Source: Cannabis sativa | Taxonomy: Eukaryota; Streptophyta; Magnoliopsida; Rosales; Cannabaceae | Direction: 5' to 3' | DNA length: 64,000 nt | Assembly (NCBI RefSeq): GCF_029168945.1 | Contig: NC_083605.1 | Span: 20,039,280 to 20,103,279, forward strand | Program-made: the position numbers and the translations under genes | Notes under the pieces: model-generated | What the model was told of the DNA's origin: nothing | Seen by the model: only the letters and a program-made list of their open reading frames with translations | Databases searched by the model: none | In this document: piece by piece, positions 46,092 through 58,608 of the stretch | Layout of the letters: the number at the start of each line of letters is the position of its first letter | How positions within the stretch are numbered: position 1 is the stretch's first letter

Positions 46092-49000
46092 CATGGTAGT
46101 TGATTTACTTGCAAGAAATTTGGACTTTAAAACGATTGTTTGTTTGTTTTTGGATGGTATCTTGTTGTATTGAGTGTTATTTGATGATTGATTGGTGTTT
46201 GTGAATTTTCGTGAAAATAATTGAATATCTGTTTCTGGAATTATTTTTATTGGATAGTATGGAAAAAATTAAGCAAGTTACTGTTTTACAGAACTCAATT
46301 TTAATTTAAATTAGTTATGATTATTTGAAGATTCGAAAAAATTGGAGTTGTGCTGAAATTTTCCTGCTATCGAGAAAACTGTCCGTACAGTTCGCAATTT
46401 TTTCGTTTTTCTTCGATTTTTTATGCTTTTTCATGGAATTAACTTCCGATTTTTTGTGTAGTTCTATATTTATACTATTACTATTCCTAATTCAATACTA
46501 ATTATCATTATGAATTAATTTAATATTTTTTAAATTTAATTCAAGATATTAGTGTAATTTGAATTTAAAAATAGTTAGTATCTATCTTATTTGCTTAATA
46601 ATCTATCTTATTTTTAAATTTGATTATATCTTATCTTATTTTTAAATTTAAGTTCAGATTTTAAATATTTTAAATTTATTTTTTTTTAAATAATTTGACC
46701 TTATTTAAATTTAAAATAAGATAACTATAATCATGTAATTTTAAAAAGATGTAAGATATTTTGCTAACTTTTAAATTTTGTTATTTTATTTATTTAAATT
46801 ACATTTAAAATCTGAAAAAGATATTCATTTATCTTTTTTTAATTTTTTATTTAATTTTTATTTATAAAATAACATTTAAATTTTAAAAGTAGTTAGCAAA
46901 TTTTGAAATGATATTTAGGATGGTTGAAACCTAATTTGTCAAATTGTAGGTTTAATTTTAAATTCAAATTTTAATTTAATTTCGATTTTTTTTTTAATTT
47001 TTCAAATTTTCGAAAATATTTTTTAATTAATTATTTAATTTCGAAATTAATTATTTAATTTAAAATTAAATAAATCCTACATCCAACTATCCAGCTAACC
47101 TTGTTGCAGGAGTATGTGTTTTAGCTTGTGTGTAATTTGATTGCAAATAGCCATGGTTACCTTTTGCCAGATCTATTGATCTGATGGCTCCCTTGGTCAA
47201 GTTAATAATTTGTAACAGGTATATTTACAAACTTCTTTCATCTGTGTATGACCTAGCAACATGATAGGACCCATCCAAAGTGTGCCTGTGTGAGCCTATG
47301 TGTTTAATTTTATTATAGATGCATATAGGTTGTTGTTGCTAAAATAAATTATCATAGTTCTTGATAGATTTTATTTAGGCCCATTAAGTTTTTGGGCTTA
47401 GTCAATTAATAACAGTTGTTCATTTTAAGGTTAAATTCCTCTCTTTTGGGCCTTGTGTGAGAGTTGGGAGCCATAGTAGTGGGTACGACATACTGAACCC
47501 AGCACCCCCTCACATGAACCACCCCAATTGTGAAGGCCCATTTGCCTGATTTGAATAACTGTACTAGGTTAATTAAACTAGTTTAACCTAATAAAATTGA
47601 TTAGCAACATAATTAATTTCATTTATTTTGAAATTAATTTAAGAAAATTATAGTTTAAAGAATTTTTTATTCTAAGCTAAACTATATATATTTTCTTGTA
47701 TTTAATTAAATATAGAATATAACCATCTAGATTCTTTCTGAAGCTTAATTTAAATTTTTCATTAAATATTCCTATTTAAGTTGATATTTAGTTATCTACA
47801 ACTAACCAACTTAAATCTCAATATCTTTTGGATTTAAAATTTCAAAATTAAGTTGAGGAATTTTAGGCATTGGTTATTAAGATTCTTTAGATATTTTTAA
47901 GTTAATATCTTTTCGAATATTAACTTAAAATGGAATATTTTAGATATTTGTTAAGTTAATATCTTTTCGAATATTAACTCAAAAATGAATATTTTCAAAT
48001 TAAGTGGTTACAACTTAATTTTTGATATTTAATTAAATTTAAATTTGAAAATATTTAAGTTCTAGATTTTTTCTAATACAACTTAAATTAGATATTTTTT
48101 CAAATTTTGTGGAAAAGATACTTAGTCAAATAAGATATTTTCTAGATAGTTATTTCTATACTACTTATTATTTCTAATATTAAATAGGAAAATATTATAC
48201 ATTGTGAAATTAATTATTTAAATAATTAATTTTGGTACAATTTATTTTAAGTATATTTTTTCCTATTATTAAACTAGAGATTAATAATTAAGCCTTCTCT
48301 ACACTTAATTATTTATTTCTTGAATTTAATACATTTAATTAATTTGAAAATTAAATATCTAAGTTGATTTTCATCATAATACTTAAATATTTCTTTTTCA
48401 TGACACTTAATTAAATAGAAAATTATTTTTAGTTGAAATTTATTTTTTCAACTAAATTTAAATAATTTTCAAAATATATATTTTTTTTATTAATCAAACT
48501 TCGAAATTGCATTTCTTAAATGCTGGAATTTCGAATTTTATTTAAAAAATAGATTAAAGTTGTAAATTATTTATTTTAATTTTTGACCAACTTAAATCAA
48601 TGATTTTTTCATTTAATGATTAATTAAAATAAATGAAGTAAAATATATTTTTCTTTATTTTATTAATCAATTTTCGAAATTGTATTTCTTAAATGCTGGA
48701 ATTTTGAATTTTATCTTGAAAAATAGATTAAGTTGTAAATTAATTATTTATTTTAATTAATTTGTGGACCAACTTAAATCAATGATTTTTTTCATTTATT
48801 GATTAATTTAAAATAAATTGAATTAAAGTATATTATTAGAAATTGAATTAATTAGTCAAAGGAAAATCTAGATAGGTGATATTTTTGCTTAAAATATTTT
48901 TCTAGTGTATTTAATTAAATAGAACATTAATATTTAAGTTGATTTTCATCATCATACTTAAATATTTAAAATTTTCTTATATATTTAAATAAATAGGAAA

Positions 49001-50680
49001 ATTATATTTTTTGTTGTAAATTAATTTTATTAATTAATTTTGGGCCAACATTAAATTAGAATAATTTTTCCAGGATTAATTTTTTATTTTAACATGCATT
49101 TTCGAAAATTGTGTCCTTGAATACTTTAATTTTTCGAAATGCAATATATATTTATAGAAAATTAAATTTGAGTTGTAAATTAATTTAAATTAATTTTGTA
49201 ACAACTTAAAATATTTTTCTAAATATTTATTGAAAATTATTACTAAGATGGAAATAATTCATATTATTTTCATATCCATCTAAGTAAAATTTATATTTAG
49301 AATTTTTCATTCTAAATTGGAAATTTTAATTAAATAAATATATATTTAAAATAAATAGATTAAATAAAGAGAATCAAAGAAAATACAACTCTCTTTAAAT
49401 AATGAGCTTTATTATTAAGATATTCGATCTCCATTGTTGGTTTTACATCGTGATTGTTTTAGTGAGTAATCCTCCCTAATGGAGGAACGTTCATTAGCAA
49501 TTTCGCACCGTTTAATCTCGAATGATAAGTAGTTTGTAAGTGTTTTGTATGGTATGGATCATCCTAATGGTGGCGACCATACTTGACTTGCAAATTATGA
49601 AACAATGGTGGAAGCTCATAAGATAGAATTGCCTTGACTCTCGCCTAAACGGGACAACGCTGAATTCCAATCTTGATCGAATAAAAGGTTGCTAGAATGT
49701 TTAACATTTTAGACGAGCTGACAACTCTATTCAATGAATGGTAGCTTTGACGCTCGCCTAAACGGGACACTGATATCAGTTTGTTGAAAACCTTGGAAAT
49801 TATTTAGGATCGTATGTTTTAGTATTTTCACTTATCATTCCTACTTGCTATATGTTTAATAATTTCTGAATTGTGTATGAATTTATATTGAACCATGTTA
49901 TTTTCTCTTATTAAGTTGTAGTTTAATTTTGAATCTTCATTGTTGGTCTAACTTGGTTTGTTTATCTAATGAGATAAATCCCTAATGGATTTTCACCATT
50001 AGACATTCATAATAGTGTTAGATCTCGAAAGATAAATATTGTATATGCGACATCTAGCTGTTCATCAATTGATGACACCTTAGACTAGTATTTTTACAAT
50101 ATGAAACAAGAAGATTGTATGAATAAGATTACTTTGACATTCGCTAATCGAAGCATAGTTGGATTCTTATTTATAAACGAAATTATCCTAATTCTTCTTA
50201 GCTTATTCATTTCGAATTAGCTCAATAACATATCATTGGATGAATGGTCTATAAATCATTTCATGTCATTCTATATTTTCTCTTAAGAAATTAAATGAAG
50301 TATATGATTATAATCCCGAAATTCTATTCCTAATTGATATAAATCCTCAATCTTAGAAATTTCCTACTTTATGGGCAAATTTGACTTAGAGTTAAATTAG
50401 TAGTGGTGGTCTAAGATAGAATTACTCATTATATTTGGTATAAATTTTAAGTCTTTGACTTTAATTTTAGATTCCAAACAAGAAATTTTCCTATATTTCT
50501 AATTCCAGAATACAATATAGTTACACTTTCTCAAGTGTTTAATATCCATCTTCTATTAATGAATTAAAACTGTATGGAATATGAGTTAGGTATTCTATGA
50601 CCAGGATCCACTTGCAGTATTCTATGAACTCATTGATGTAACTATACCTAAGTCATCAAAAGACTCAACCATTTTTTTTA
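46092..50680 (+). other. AT-rich leader and gag-less region of element A
   Basis: No coding sequence. A variable leader (46092-47477) precedes a conserved GTGGGTACGACATACTGAAC landmark at about 47479 and extreme AT-rich DNA to about 49420. A conserved GC-richer block (49420-49790) holds two copies of the CTCTCGCCTAAACGGGAC motif, and 49930-50230 is a diverged partial duplicate of that block. The place where C carries the gag ATG (5627) aligns to about 49930, but the ATG and gag are absent here. Confidence 0.7.
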
Positions 50681-50685
50681 TTAAT

Positions 50686-52330
50686 CTATGGCATTTGTAT
50701 CTTGATCATAGTGGATTTGACAAGATCAATCTTTGCAAAGAGTTAATATGCCTATCCACTGAAAGTAGTTCATCTCATTCGCAGATGGATGTACATTTTG
50801 GGGTGGATATGAGTTTTTCGTTGTATTCTTAAAACGATAACTCTAGATGATACCTTTTAGCAAGAAATTTGAAATGTTTGAAAAATTTCATTAATTTCTT
50901 GCAATGGTTAAAACCATTAAGGTAAGTGGTTAAAGATCTTGCGAACTGATAGGGGTGGAGAAATAGTTAGTTGATATGCAGTTCAAAGATCATTAAATTG
51001 ATTTTTGAATTATATCCAAACTTACCTCCCCAGAAATTTCGAGTTGCATATTGATGATTAGTTACTAGTCGTTGCCTAAATCCTTCTATGGTAATACAAT
51101 TTCAGAATGATGTAATGGTTGTATACTTAATGTAAAACATTACTAGATTCATGGATGACCTAATCAAAATCTTAAGAAAAGCCAGAACTATTAACCGTGG
51201 TTTGTTAGCTATTCTAAGTGATTAAGGGTGGATTATCCCATAGTCAATAGATAAGAAAGTGTTTGTTCAAACAAATACTACTTTTCTAAGATAATGACTA
51301 AGTCTGAAAACAAGTAGCAAATAAAGGAGATATTTTTTCTTGATTCCAAAAGTGTTCTATCTTCTTATTTGACATATGATGATCCCACTGCCTCTGTTAT
51401 CTTGTCACAACCAAAGAGGTTAATACCATTTAGTTTTCTTAGACATAATTCACGGTACCTTGTCGTAGTGGGAGAGTATCTAGGAACTCACCTTCTTATG
51501 ACTTGGGAGGCACTAGTGATTAAAATCCATTGTGAGTTTAAACAATTAATGGATTGTCAAGATAAGAAACTAAGAAGAAAGCCAATAGAACTATGGTTTA
51601 ATCCATTCACATGGAATAACCTAAAGTTTTCTATTACAAGGACATAAAAGGAAATTTTAGTTAATAAGTCTATTCAATGGACTTAACAAACTTCATGTTC
51701 CTAGTATTATAGGTTTGAGTTTATCTAAACCTATGGCTTATGGTATACCTGGTAATTACTTACTCTAATGCAAGCAACTTACTTTAGTGAGATGCTGAAG
51801 CATTTTCTTTCTAATGGCAATCTATAGAAGCTTCACAACTTCTTAGACATAGATTTTATTTATCTAAGGAAAAGTCTCAACTATTCCAGAAAAGATAAAG
51901 CCATGAAAGAATTTCTTATATCAACAGTGAGAGGTCTTAGATATGCTTTTGTATGCCTTAGACCAGACACCTACTGTTGAGTGGGAGTAATGAGTAGGTA
52001 TTAGATTAATCCAGGAGAAGAACATTGGAAGACAATCAAGTTAATCTTAAGATTAAGAAGAGGAACTATATGTTAGTCTATAAGGGTGTGTTTAAAACTC
52101 TTAGACTACACCATATCAGATTTCGAAATTTGCCTTTGTGCTAGTAAATCTTTCTGATAAGATGGTGGTTACTCTGGGGGTGGAATAGTGATTTTGGAGA
52201 AGTGTAAAAACCTATCTGAAGTCTCTAGGTCTACCAGAGAGGGACTGAATGTTAAAGTTACAGGAAAGGTACTTACTCAGTCTAAGGAAAGTTCTATACA
52301 TTTTTGGCACCATTCCAAATTGCCTAAACT
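50686..52330 (+). pseudogene. Fossil copia pol of element A (integrase, RNase H remnants)
   Basis: Three remnants in collinear order. 50686-50742 reads L-W-H-L-Y-L-D-H-S-G-F-D-K-I-N, the GAG-pre-integrase zinc region (H..H). 50936-50962 reads I-L-R-T-D-R-G-G-E, around the second integrase Asp. 51960-52050 reads R-P-D-T-Y-C-stop-V-G-V-M-S-R-Y-stop-I-N-P-G-E-E-H-W-K-T-I-K, the RT-RNase H connection. Between them stops and shifts abound, and the RT active site is not recognisable. B and C carry the same decayed remnants at equivalent places, so decay predates these insertions. Confidence 0.75.
51369..51647 (+). other. 92-codon open frame in element A, unknown
   Basis: Sense-strand frame with a counterpart in B (77 codons, minus strand 42829-43062) and a broken one in C (about 3275-3410). 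It contains F-L-R-H-N-S-R-Y-L-V-V-V. Position suggests it is part of the old integrase-RT linker (a R-Y-L...G-E stretch is common there), not a separate gene. No recognisable domain. Confidence 0.35.
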
Positions 52331-52583
52331 ACTAGTGTTATTTCCTGATTAACCAAAAGTAGTTGCCAAAGATATAGAATCCAGTATCCCAAGAGAGTAG
52401 ACATATAGAAAGGAATTTCACATTATCAATGATTTTGTGATTAAAGGAAGAGTAATGGTGGAGAAAAGGTTGTGTTTAATTCAACCTTTCAGATCCTATT
52501 ACGAGGAGTTTACTACTACTACACTTGATTTGTATATCAAGGTGTTGAGATTATTTGAAACGCACTTTTTGTTTTATATTAGT

Positions 52584-52596
52584 GCAAGTGGGAGTT
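52584..52596 (+). promoter_or_regulatory. Polypurine tract of element A
   Basis: GCAAGTGGGAGTT directly before the 3' LTR. Confidence 0.85.
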
Positions 52597-54490
52597 TATT
52601 GGGTTTTATGCCATAAATAAAACTCATTTCAATATAATCAGATTTACTTATTAATATAGATCAGAAATAACATTTAATGTTGCATGGTTCACATGATTTA
52701 TTTCATGATTATATGTACATAATGTATAAATTCATCTGAAACCCTTTTCACATACTTGATCCTGTTTATTGCGCCGTCAACACATTGGAAAGTAAACATG
52801 AGTATGTGAATAAAGTTTCCTAGATTTATCAGACATAGGGTTTTACTCATATGATAATCTACAACAGAGTTTACTTGCATTTGGAGAAGTGCTATGTTCT
52901 TTCCAGAGCATTGGTTAAAGTAAAGCTCAGGTTGGATGCATGGAGTATGCATCGGAAGGGACCGATATTGAACTTTGACTTAGATTTATTAAACTTACCG
53001 TAATATCTATTCAAGTCAATAACGCCTAGTTGATCCTAGATCAAATGTTCTTAATCCTGTTATGATTAGGCTCAATCTTGAAAGGCTATTCGTGTTCTTT
53101 GATTTGTTAGTTAAGCCTACTTTTAGGTCAGGGTGATACGTACATTTTGGGAACACGGTAGTGCAATTGAGTGGGAGCGCTAGCATAAACATGGAATCTA
53201 TAGCTTCTATCTGGCGAATAGTAAGCAAAGGATGATCTCCTTCAAGCTTGACCAAATGAACATAAATGGTGGAGTACTCATTTCACATAAGCTGAAATAT
53301 TATTTATACGGGGTCAACTGTTTTAAGGAATAAATACATTGTAGGGTGTAACGGTAATTTAATCCCCTTACAGTTTAGATCATTCATAAAGAGGATCATT
53401 GATCACATTAGGATTATAACAATGGATAACTAATGATGCATCTATATGGTGGAACATATAGAGCATTCTATATAACTGAGAGTGCAATTCTAAGTTCTAT
53501 GCGTGGATTCAACGAAAAATTAATAAGTTAGTGAATTTTAGTAATAAATTCTTGATCTACTTATTGGAAGCTCGGTTATATAGACCCATTGTCCCCGTAC
53601 TAGTTGAAATAATATTGCTTGTAAGACTCATATAATTGGTTTTGATTAATCAGTTATAATTCTCAAATTAGACTATGTCTATTTGTGAATTTTTCACTAA
53701 GTAAGGGCGAAATTGTAAAGAAAGAGTTTTAGGGGCATATTTGTTAATTATGATACTTTGTATGGTTCAATTAATAAATATGATAAATGACATTATTATT
53801 TAATAATTATTTATAGTTATTAAATAGTTAGAATTGGCATTTAAATGGTTGAATTAGAAAATTGGCATTTTTGAGAAAATCAGATGCAGAAAAGATAAAA
53901 CTGCAAAATTTCAAAAAGTGAGGCCCAAATCCACTTGTATAGGGCCGGCCACTTTTGTAGGAATTTACCTCTGATATTTTCATTATTTTAATGTCAAATA
54001 ATTCAAACGTAACCCTAGTGGAATGCTATAAATAGATAGTGAAGGCTTCAGGAAAATTACACTTTTCTTCTGACACTTCTGATTCAGAAAAACCTGAGCC
54101 TTCTTTCTCCCTATCTTTGGCCGAACCCACTCTCTCTCTTCCTCATTGAGATTTCGAAATACTTAGTGTATGAGTAGTGCCCACACACAGCAAGTGATAC
54201 CTCAACCATAGTGAGGAAGATCGTGAAGAAAGACTTTCAGCAAGAAGGAGTTTCAACATCAAAGATTCAGAGAAAGAGATCCTGGTTCAGATATTGATAA
54301 TGCTCTGCTACAGAAAGGAATCAAGGGCTAGATTTCTGAACGGAAGGAGTCATATTATTCCGCTGCACCCAATGTAAGGTTTCCTAAACTTTATATGTGT
54401 TTATTTCATCGTTTTAGAAAGTTTATATTTAGGGTGTTAATCAACATACTTGTGAGTAGATCTAAGATCCTGGTAAAATAATTTCCAACA
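52597..54490 (+). mobile_element. 3' LTR of element A
   Basis: 1894 bp, TATTGGGTTTTATGCCATAA...TTTCCAACA. The inner end is TA instead of TG, as in B's 3' LTR. TATA box at 54027-54034. Confidence 0.92.
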
Positions 54491-57400
54491 CATTCATCCA
54501 ATGATATGTTATTGAGCTAATTCGAAATGAATAAGCTAAGAGGAATTTAGGATAATTTCGTTGTTTAAATAAGAATCCAACGATGCTTCGATTAGCGAAA
54601 GTCAATGTAATCTTATTTATATAATCTTCTTGTTTCATATCATAAAAATACTAGTCTAAGGTGTCATCAATTGATGAACAGCTAGATGTCGCATATACAA
54701 TATTTATCTTTTGAGATCTAACACTATTATGTATGTCTAATGGTGAAAATCCATTAGGGATTTATCTCATTAGATAAACAAACCAACTTAGACCAACAAT
54801 AAAGATTCGAAATTAAACTACAACTTAATAACAGAAAATAACATGGTTCAATATAAATTCATACACAATTCAGAAATTATTAAACATATAGGAAGTAGGA
54901 ATGACAAGTGAAAATACTAAAACATACAATCCTAAATAATTTCCAAAGTTTTCAACAAACTGATATCAGTGTCCCGTTTAGGCGAGAGTCAAAGCTACCA
55001 TTCATTGAATAGAGTTGTCAACTCATCTAAAATGTTAAACATTCTAGCAACCTTTTATTCGATCAAGATTGGAATTCAGTGTTGTCCCGTTTAGGCGAGA
55101 GTCAAGGCAATTCTATCTTATGAGCTTCCACCATTGTTTAATAATTTGCAAGTCAAATATGGTCGCCACCATTAGGTTGATCCATACCATATAAAACACT
55201 TACAAACTACTTATCTTTCGAGATTAAACGCTGCGAAATTGCTAATGAACGTTCCTCCATTAGGGAGGATTACTCACTAAAACAAACGCGGTGTAAAACC
55301 AACAATGGAGATCGAATATCTTAATAATAATAAAGCTCATTATTTAAAGAGAGTTGTATTTTCTTTGAATCTCATTATTTTATCTATTTATTTGAAATAT
55401 ATATTTATTTAATTAAAATTTCCAATTTAGAATGAAAAATTCTAAATATAAATTTTAATTTAATATTTATAAATTTTACTTAGATGGATATGAAAATAAA
55501 ATGAATTATTTCCATCTTAGTAATAATTTTCAATAAATATTTAGAAAAATATTCAATTTATGTTGTTACAAAATTAATTTAAATTAATTTACAACTCAAA
55601 TTTAATTTTCTATAAATATATATTGTATTTCGAAAAATTAAAGTATTTAAGAATACAATTTTCGAAAATGCATGTTAAAATAAAAAATAAATCCTGAGAA
55701 AATTATTCTAATTTAATGTTGGGCCAAAATTAATTAATAAGATTGATTTACAACAAAAAATATAATTTTCCTATGTAATTAAATATATAAGAAAAATTTC
55801 AAATATTTAAGTATGATGATGAAAATCAAATTAAATATTAATTTTCTATTTAATTAAATACACTAGAAAAATACTTCAAGCAAAAACAGATAATATCTTT
55901 CTAGATTTTCATGGACTAATTAATTCATTTTCTAATTAAATATATTTTACTTCATTTATTTTAATTAATCATTAAATGAAAAAGTCATTGATTTAAGTTG
56001 GTCCAAAATTAAAATAAATAATTTACAACTTTAATCTATTTTTCAAATAAAATTCGAAATTTCAGCATTTAAGAAATGCAATTTCGAAATTTGATTAATA
56101 AAATAAAGAAAAAATATATTTTGAAGATTATTTAAATTTAGTTGAAAAATAAATTTCAAGTAAAAATAACTCTCTATTTAATTAAGTGTCATGAAAAAGA
56201 AATATTTAAGTATCATGATGAAAATGAACTTAGATATTTAATTTTCAAATTAATTAAATGTATTAAATTCAAGAAATAAATAATTAAGTGTAGAGAAGGC
56301 TTAATTATTAATCTCTAGTTTAATACTAGGAAAAATATACTTAAAATAAATTGTACCAAAATGACTTATTTAAAAAATTAATTTCACAATTTATAATATT
56401 TTCCTATTTAATATTAGAAATAATAAGTAGTCTAGAAATAACTATCTAGAAATTATTTGACTAAGTATCTTTTCCACAAAATTTGAAAAAATATCTAATT
56501 TAAGTTGTATTAGAAAAAATCTAGAACTTAAATATTTTCAAATTTAAATTTAATTAAATACCAAAAATTAAGTTGTAATCACTTAATTTAAAATATTCCA
56601 TTTTAAGTTAATATTCGAAAAGATATTAACTTAAAAATATCTAAAATATTCCATTTTAAGTTAATATTCGAAAAGATATTAACTTAAAAAATATCTAAAG
56701 AACCTTAATAACCAATGCCTAAAATTCCTCAACTTAATCTTAAAATTTTAAATCCAAAAGATATTCAGATTTAAGTTGATTAGTTATAGATAACTAAATA
56801 TCAACTTAAATAGGAATATTTAACGAAAAATTTAAATTAAGCTTCAGAAAGAATCTAGATGGTTATAATTCTATATTTAATTAAATACAAGAAAATACAT
56901 ATAGTTTAGCTTAGAATATAAAATTCTTCAAACTATGGTTTTCTTAAATTTATTCAAAATAAATGAAATTAATTATGTTGCTAATCAATTTTATTAGGTT
57001 AAACTTGTTTAAGTAACCTAGTACAGTTATTCAAATCAGGCAAATGGGCCTTCACAATTGGGGTGGTTCATGTGAGGTGGTGTTGGGTTCAGTATGTCGT
57101 ACCCACTACTATGGCTCCCAACTCTCACACAAGGCCCAAAAGAGAGGAATTTAACCTTAAAAAGAACAACTGTTATTAATTGAATAGGTCCAAAACCTAA
57201 ATGGGCCTAAATAAAATCTATCAAGAACTATGATATTTTATTTAGCAACAACAACCTATATGCATATGTAATGAAAATAAACACATAGGCTCACACAGGC
57301 ACACAATTTGGATGGATCCTATCATGTTGCTAGGTCATACACAGATGAAAGAAGATTGTAAATATACATGTTACAAATTATTGACTTGACCAAGGGAGCC

Positions 57401-58209
57401 ATCAGATCATTAGATCTGGCAAAAAGTTAACCATGGCTATTTGCAATCAAACAATAATAGGTTTTGAAAACTTACAAACAAGCTAAAACATATACTCCTG
57501 CAACAAGGTTAGCTGGATAGTTGGATGTAGGATTTATTTAAATTTAAATAAATAATTTTGAAAAATAATTAATTAAATAAATAAAAAATTTATTTTCGAA
57601 AATTAAAGAAAATTTTAAAAAAAATTCGAAATTTTAAAATAAATATTTAAAATTAAACCTACAATTTGAAAAAATTAAGTTTCAACCAACCAAAATATCA
57701 TTTCAAAATTTGCTAACTACTTTTAAAAATTTAATGTTATTTTATAAAAAAAAAAAAATTAAAAAAGATAAATGAATATCTTTTTCAGATTTTAAATGTA
57801 ATTTAAATAAATAAAATAACAAAATTTAAAAGTTAGCAAAATATCTTACATCTATTTAAAATTACATGGTTATAGTTATCTTATTTTAAATTTAAATAAG
57901 GTCAAATTATTTAAAAAAAAATTAATTTAAAAAATTTAAAATCTGACCTTAAATTTAAAAATAAGATAAGATATAATCAAATTTAAAAATAAGATAGATA
58001 ATTAAGAAAAAAAAAGATAGATATTTACTTTTTATCAAATTCAAATTACACTAATATCAGGGATTAAATTTAAAAAATATTAATTAATTTAATTATGATA
58101 ATTAGAATTGAATTAGGAATGGTAAATGTATAAATACAGAACTACACAAAAAATCGGAAGTTAAATCCATGAAAAAGCATGAAAAATCGAAGAAAAACGA
58201 AAAAAAATG

Positions 58210-58345
58210 CGAGATGTACGGGCAGTATGCATTGCATACTGCCCATGGGCGCGCATGCGGGGTGTTTGGTCGTGAAAACTCGGCGCAGGGGGAGGCAGCA
58301 TGATTTCCGCGCGCGCACGAGGTGCAGCGACACCACCCCGATTTT
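58210..58345 (-). promoter_or_regulatory. GC-rich structured patch in the 5' leader of element B
   Basis: A GC-rich island in otherwise very AT-rich DNA, 265-400 bases downstream of the PBS in element orientation. It contains a perfect 12-bp inverted repeat with a one-base centre (58220-58231 and 58233-58244) next to CCCATGGG and GCGCGCATGCG. A lacks it and has a different, AT-richer sequence there, although both flanks align. A role in RNA dimerisation or packaging is conjecture. Confidence 0.6.
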
Positions 58346-58594
58346 TCGAAACTTCAAAAAATCATAACTAATTCAAATTAAATCGAAATTGAGTTCTGTA
58401 AAAAAGTAACTTGTTTAATTTTTTCCATACTATCCAATAAAAATAATTCCAGAAACAGATATTCAATTATGTTTCACGAAAATTCACAAACATCAATCAA
58501 TCATCAAATAACACTCAATACAACATGATACCATCCAAAACATTAAATAATCATTTTAAAGTCCAAATTTCTTGCAAGCAAATCAATTACCATT

Positions 58595-58606
58595 GCTCTG
58601 AGGCCA
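58595..58606 (-). promoter_or_regulatory. Primer binding site of element B
   Basis: Minus strand TGGCCTCAGAGC, two bases after the 5' LTR. Two differences from the initiator-Met form. Confidence 0.8.
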
Positions 58607-58608
58607 GT

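Larger units (their letters stand above)
44192..54490 (+). mobile_element. Long-LTR copia element A, inserted in its relative B
   Basis: 10.3 kb, flanked by the exact duplication CATTC (44187-44191 and 54491-54495). LTRs are 44192-46077 and 52597-54490, PBS at 46080 and PPT at 52584-52596. The internal region (about 6.5 kb) has no gag and only fossil pol. It is inserted in opposite orientation to B, so its internal region is an inverted copy of B's two halves. The LTR pair is much more alike than the state of its coding region would suggest. Confidence 0.93.
54496..58608 (-). mobile_element. Element B internal region, 5' part
   Basis: Reverse complement of the A region at about 46078-50245: the conserved block with CTCTCGCC motifs (about 54960-55320), AT-rich leader, landmark near 57060-57105, and variable leader. 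It differs from A in a GC-rich stretch at about 58210-58345 (separate entry). No coding sequence. Confidence 0.85.

Noticed and set aside
44192..54490. Element A as a purely non-coding large retrotransposon derivative (LARD)
   Set aside because: Integrase and RNase H motifs at 50686, 50936 and 51960 show decayed pol, so it is a degraded copia rather than a coding-free LARD.
58142..58367. Overlapping 71- and 62-codon frames on opposite strands
   Set aside because: They result from the GC-rich patch lacking stop codons in the leader of element B; not kept in A.
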